From Methanoregula sp. (GTDB taxonomy: Archaea > Halobacteriota > Methanomicrobia > Methanomicrobiales > Methanospirillaceae): DNA of 64,000 bases. The stretch is taken from assembly GCF_028712425.1 (NCBI RefSeq), contig NZ_JAQTQD010000005.1, positions 89,607-153,606 on the forward strand, written 5' to 3'. The translations under genes and the position numbers were made by a program. Positions 62,912 to 64,000 of this stretch are shown here, one piece after another. A model generated the notes under the pieces. The model did no database searches and was not told where the DNA came from. It saw nothing but the letters and a program-made list of their open reading frames with translations. Numbering within the stretch: the stretch's first letter is position 1; each line of letters starts with the position of its first letter.

Positions 62912-64000
62912 TTACGGCAGATCCCGGCATGCTCGTGCCCCTCTATATCGCTCTCGGAGGCATCGTCCTGTACGGTATTATCAGCCGGATTCCTTCCGGC
63001 TACCGGCGGTGGAGCGGCACGCTCACGGCCCTCTGGCTCGCGGCAGCGTTCCTGTATCTTCTCTTCACCATTCTCGAAAGCCCGCCATCCCCGGGTACAC
63101 CGTACCTCGGCCTGACCTGCGGGCTCCTCGTGACCGGCCTCGGAGGGCTTGCTGCGTTCGCCTCGCAGGGGAACCTTGACCCGGATGGGCCGGTGCGGTT
63201 CTATTACCCGCTCTGCCTGTTTGCCCTTGCCGGAGCCACCGCGGTCGGTTTTGCAACCGACCTCTTCACCATCTTTGTCATGGTCGAGCTCTCCGCCATT
63301 CCGGTCTATGCCCTCGTTGCCTACCGGTACCGCGAGGACAAGAACGCGGTCCCCGCCGCAATGAAGTATCTCTTCCAGGGGGTTTCCGGGACCCTGACCG
63401 CCCTTCTCGGGGTTTCGGTCCTGTTCCTTGCCGGAAAGACAACGGACCTCTCCAGCCTCCCAGCAGCTCTTTCGGGAACCAGCCCGGCCGTAATCCTGCT
63501 TGCGGCAGTTCTCATCCTCCTCGGATATGGTGTCAAGCTCGCTATCGTTCCGCTGCACACGTGGCTTCCGGATGCCTATGCACTCGCGCCTCCCGGCGTG
63601 ACGGCGATCATGGTCGGCGCCACGAAGACCGGGGTGCTTGTCGCCCTCTTCCTCTCCCTGACAGCCCTGCCATCCGACAACGGGACGATCTATATTCTCG
63701 GGCTCATTGTCACGTTCTTTGCCCTTGTCACCATGACGGCCGGCAACCTCCTTGCCCTTAACCAGAAGGACCTCCGGTATATCCTTGCATATTCGAGCAT
63801 AGCGCAGATGGGGTACATCCTCCTCGGCTTCGGCATGGGCCTGCTGTACGCCTTTCCCTTCGCGTTCACGGCGGGGCTGTATTATGCGATCGCCTACAGC
63901 ATCATGAAAGGGGGAGCGTTCATGGCCGCGGATGCCTTTTCCTGGGAAGCCGGCACAACGGAGGTGGAGGGGATGAAGGGTCTTGGGGCCCGGCACCCCC
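62908..64000 (+). CDS. NuoM/N-like antiporter subunit, 3' truncated by window
   Basis: 364 codons are visible and the reading frame is open to base 64000. The start ATG overlaps the previous stop. Channel landmarks are MVELSAIPVYALVAYRY (Glu) and GYGVKLAIVPLHTWLPDAYALAPPGVTAIMVGATKTG (Lys kept). It resembles NuoN/M and MrpD/MbhH. The hydrogenase or dehydrogenase subunits, if any, should lie downstream. Confidence 0.85.
   Translation, partial: MITADPGMLVPLYIALGGIVLYGIISRIPSGYRRWSGTLTALWLAAAFLYLLFTILESPPSPGTPYLGLTCGLLVTGLGGLAAFASQGNLDPDGPVRFYYPLCLFALAGATAVGFATDLFTIFVMVELSAIPVYALVAYRYREDKNAVPAAMKYLFQGVSGTLTALLGVSVLFLAGKTTDLSSLPAALSGTSPAVILLAAVLILLGYGVKLAIVPLHTWLPDAYALAPPGVTAIMVGATKTGVLVALFLSLTALPSDNGTIYILGLIVTFFALVTMTAGNLLALNQKDLRYILAYSSIAQMGYILLGFGMGLLYAFPFAFTAGLYYAIAYSIMKGGAFMAADAFSWEAGTTEVEGMKGLGARHP

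Noticed and set aside
62695..63996. 433-codon minus-strand frame at the window end
   Set aside because: Antisense to the NuoM/N-like gene, whose frame is open to the window edge and has clear channel motifs.

Overview
The window comes from a GC-rich hydrogenotrophic methanogen. Methanogenesis marker genes, the MCR-activating ATPase A2, an Orc1/Cdc6 origin, Hel308, KEOPS Cgi121, Rio1 and an Ech hydrogenase all point to Methanomicrobiales, most likely Methanoregula or a close relative. The genus is an inference from gene content and protein style; no search was possible. I saw no rRNA, tRNA, CRISPR array or insertion sequence.

Layout. (1) 1-8384: the 5' end of a ribose-1,5-bisphosphate isomerase gene (minus), a HAD/P-type-ATPase-like gene, then a tight operon atwA-mmp3-mmp6-mmp5-mmp15-mmp17-mmp7-ahpD-like. 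This is the machinery associated with reductive activation of methyl-coenzyme M reductase. (2) 8605-24634: accessory and envelope functions, including a GNAT acetyltransferase, a hairpin-rich leader, asnB, bifunctional manC, a YgiQ-type radical SAM protein, a PPC/DUF296 protein, LemA with DUF2207, a GTPase-dead SelB-like factor, a three-gene glycosyltransferase operon, a TudS-like desulfidase fused to a nucleoside deoxyribosyltransferase, and Tsr3. (3) 24989-31815: housekeeping genes (GAPDH, TyrRS, Rio1, KH/Dim2, Hel308, Cgi121, MoaB). (4) 31816-32536: a probable replication origin with three evenly spaced ORB-like boxes directly upstream of orc1/cdc6. (5) 33836-42630: an Lrp regulator with an aminotransferase, then purA-trm112-(membrane protein)-cbiB-pdxS-pdxT in an overlapping run, and a B12-dependent ribonucleotide reductase. 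(6) 42643-50984: AlkD-like repair protein, small HEAT and TPR proteins and three signal-transduction proteins. (7) 51051-64000: energy conservation, with a membrane pyrophosphatase, a complete echABCDEF hydrogenase operon, and the start of a second complex-I/Mbh-like membrane module that contains a fused double antiporter subunit and runs off the end of the window.

How it fits together. Ech couples ion flow to ferredoxin reduction by H2, and the pyrophosphatase recovers energy from PPi as an ion gradient. The second antiporter-like module probably belongs to another ion-coupled complex. The mmp operon keeps MCR, the methane-forming enzyme, active. The B6 and B12 genes lie near enzymes that use those cofactors. 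Several promoters look leaderless, with a TATA element 25-35 bases before the start codon, while operon-internal genes overlap by ATGA or GTGA.
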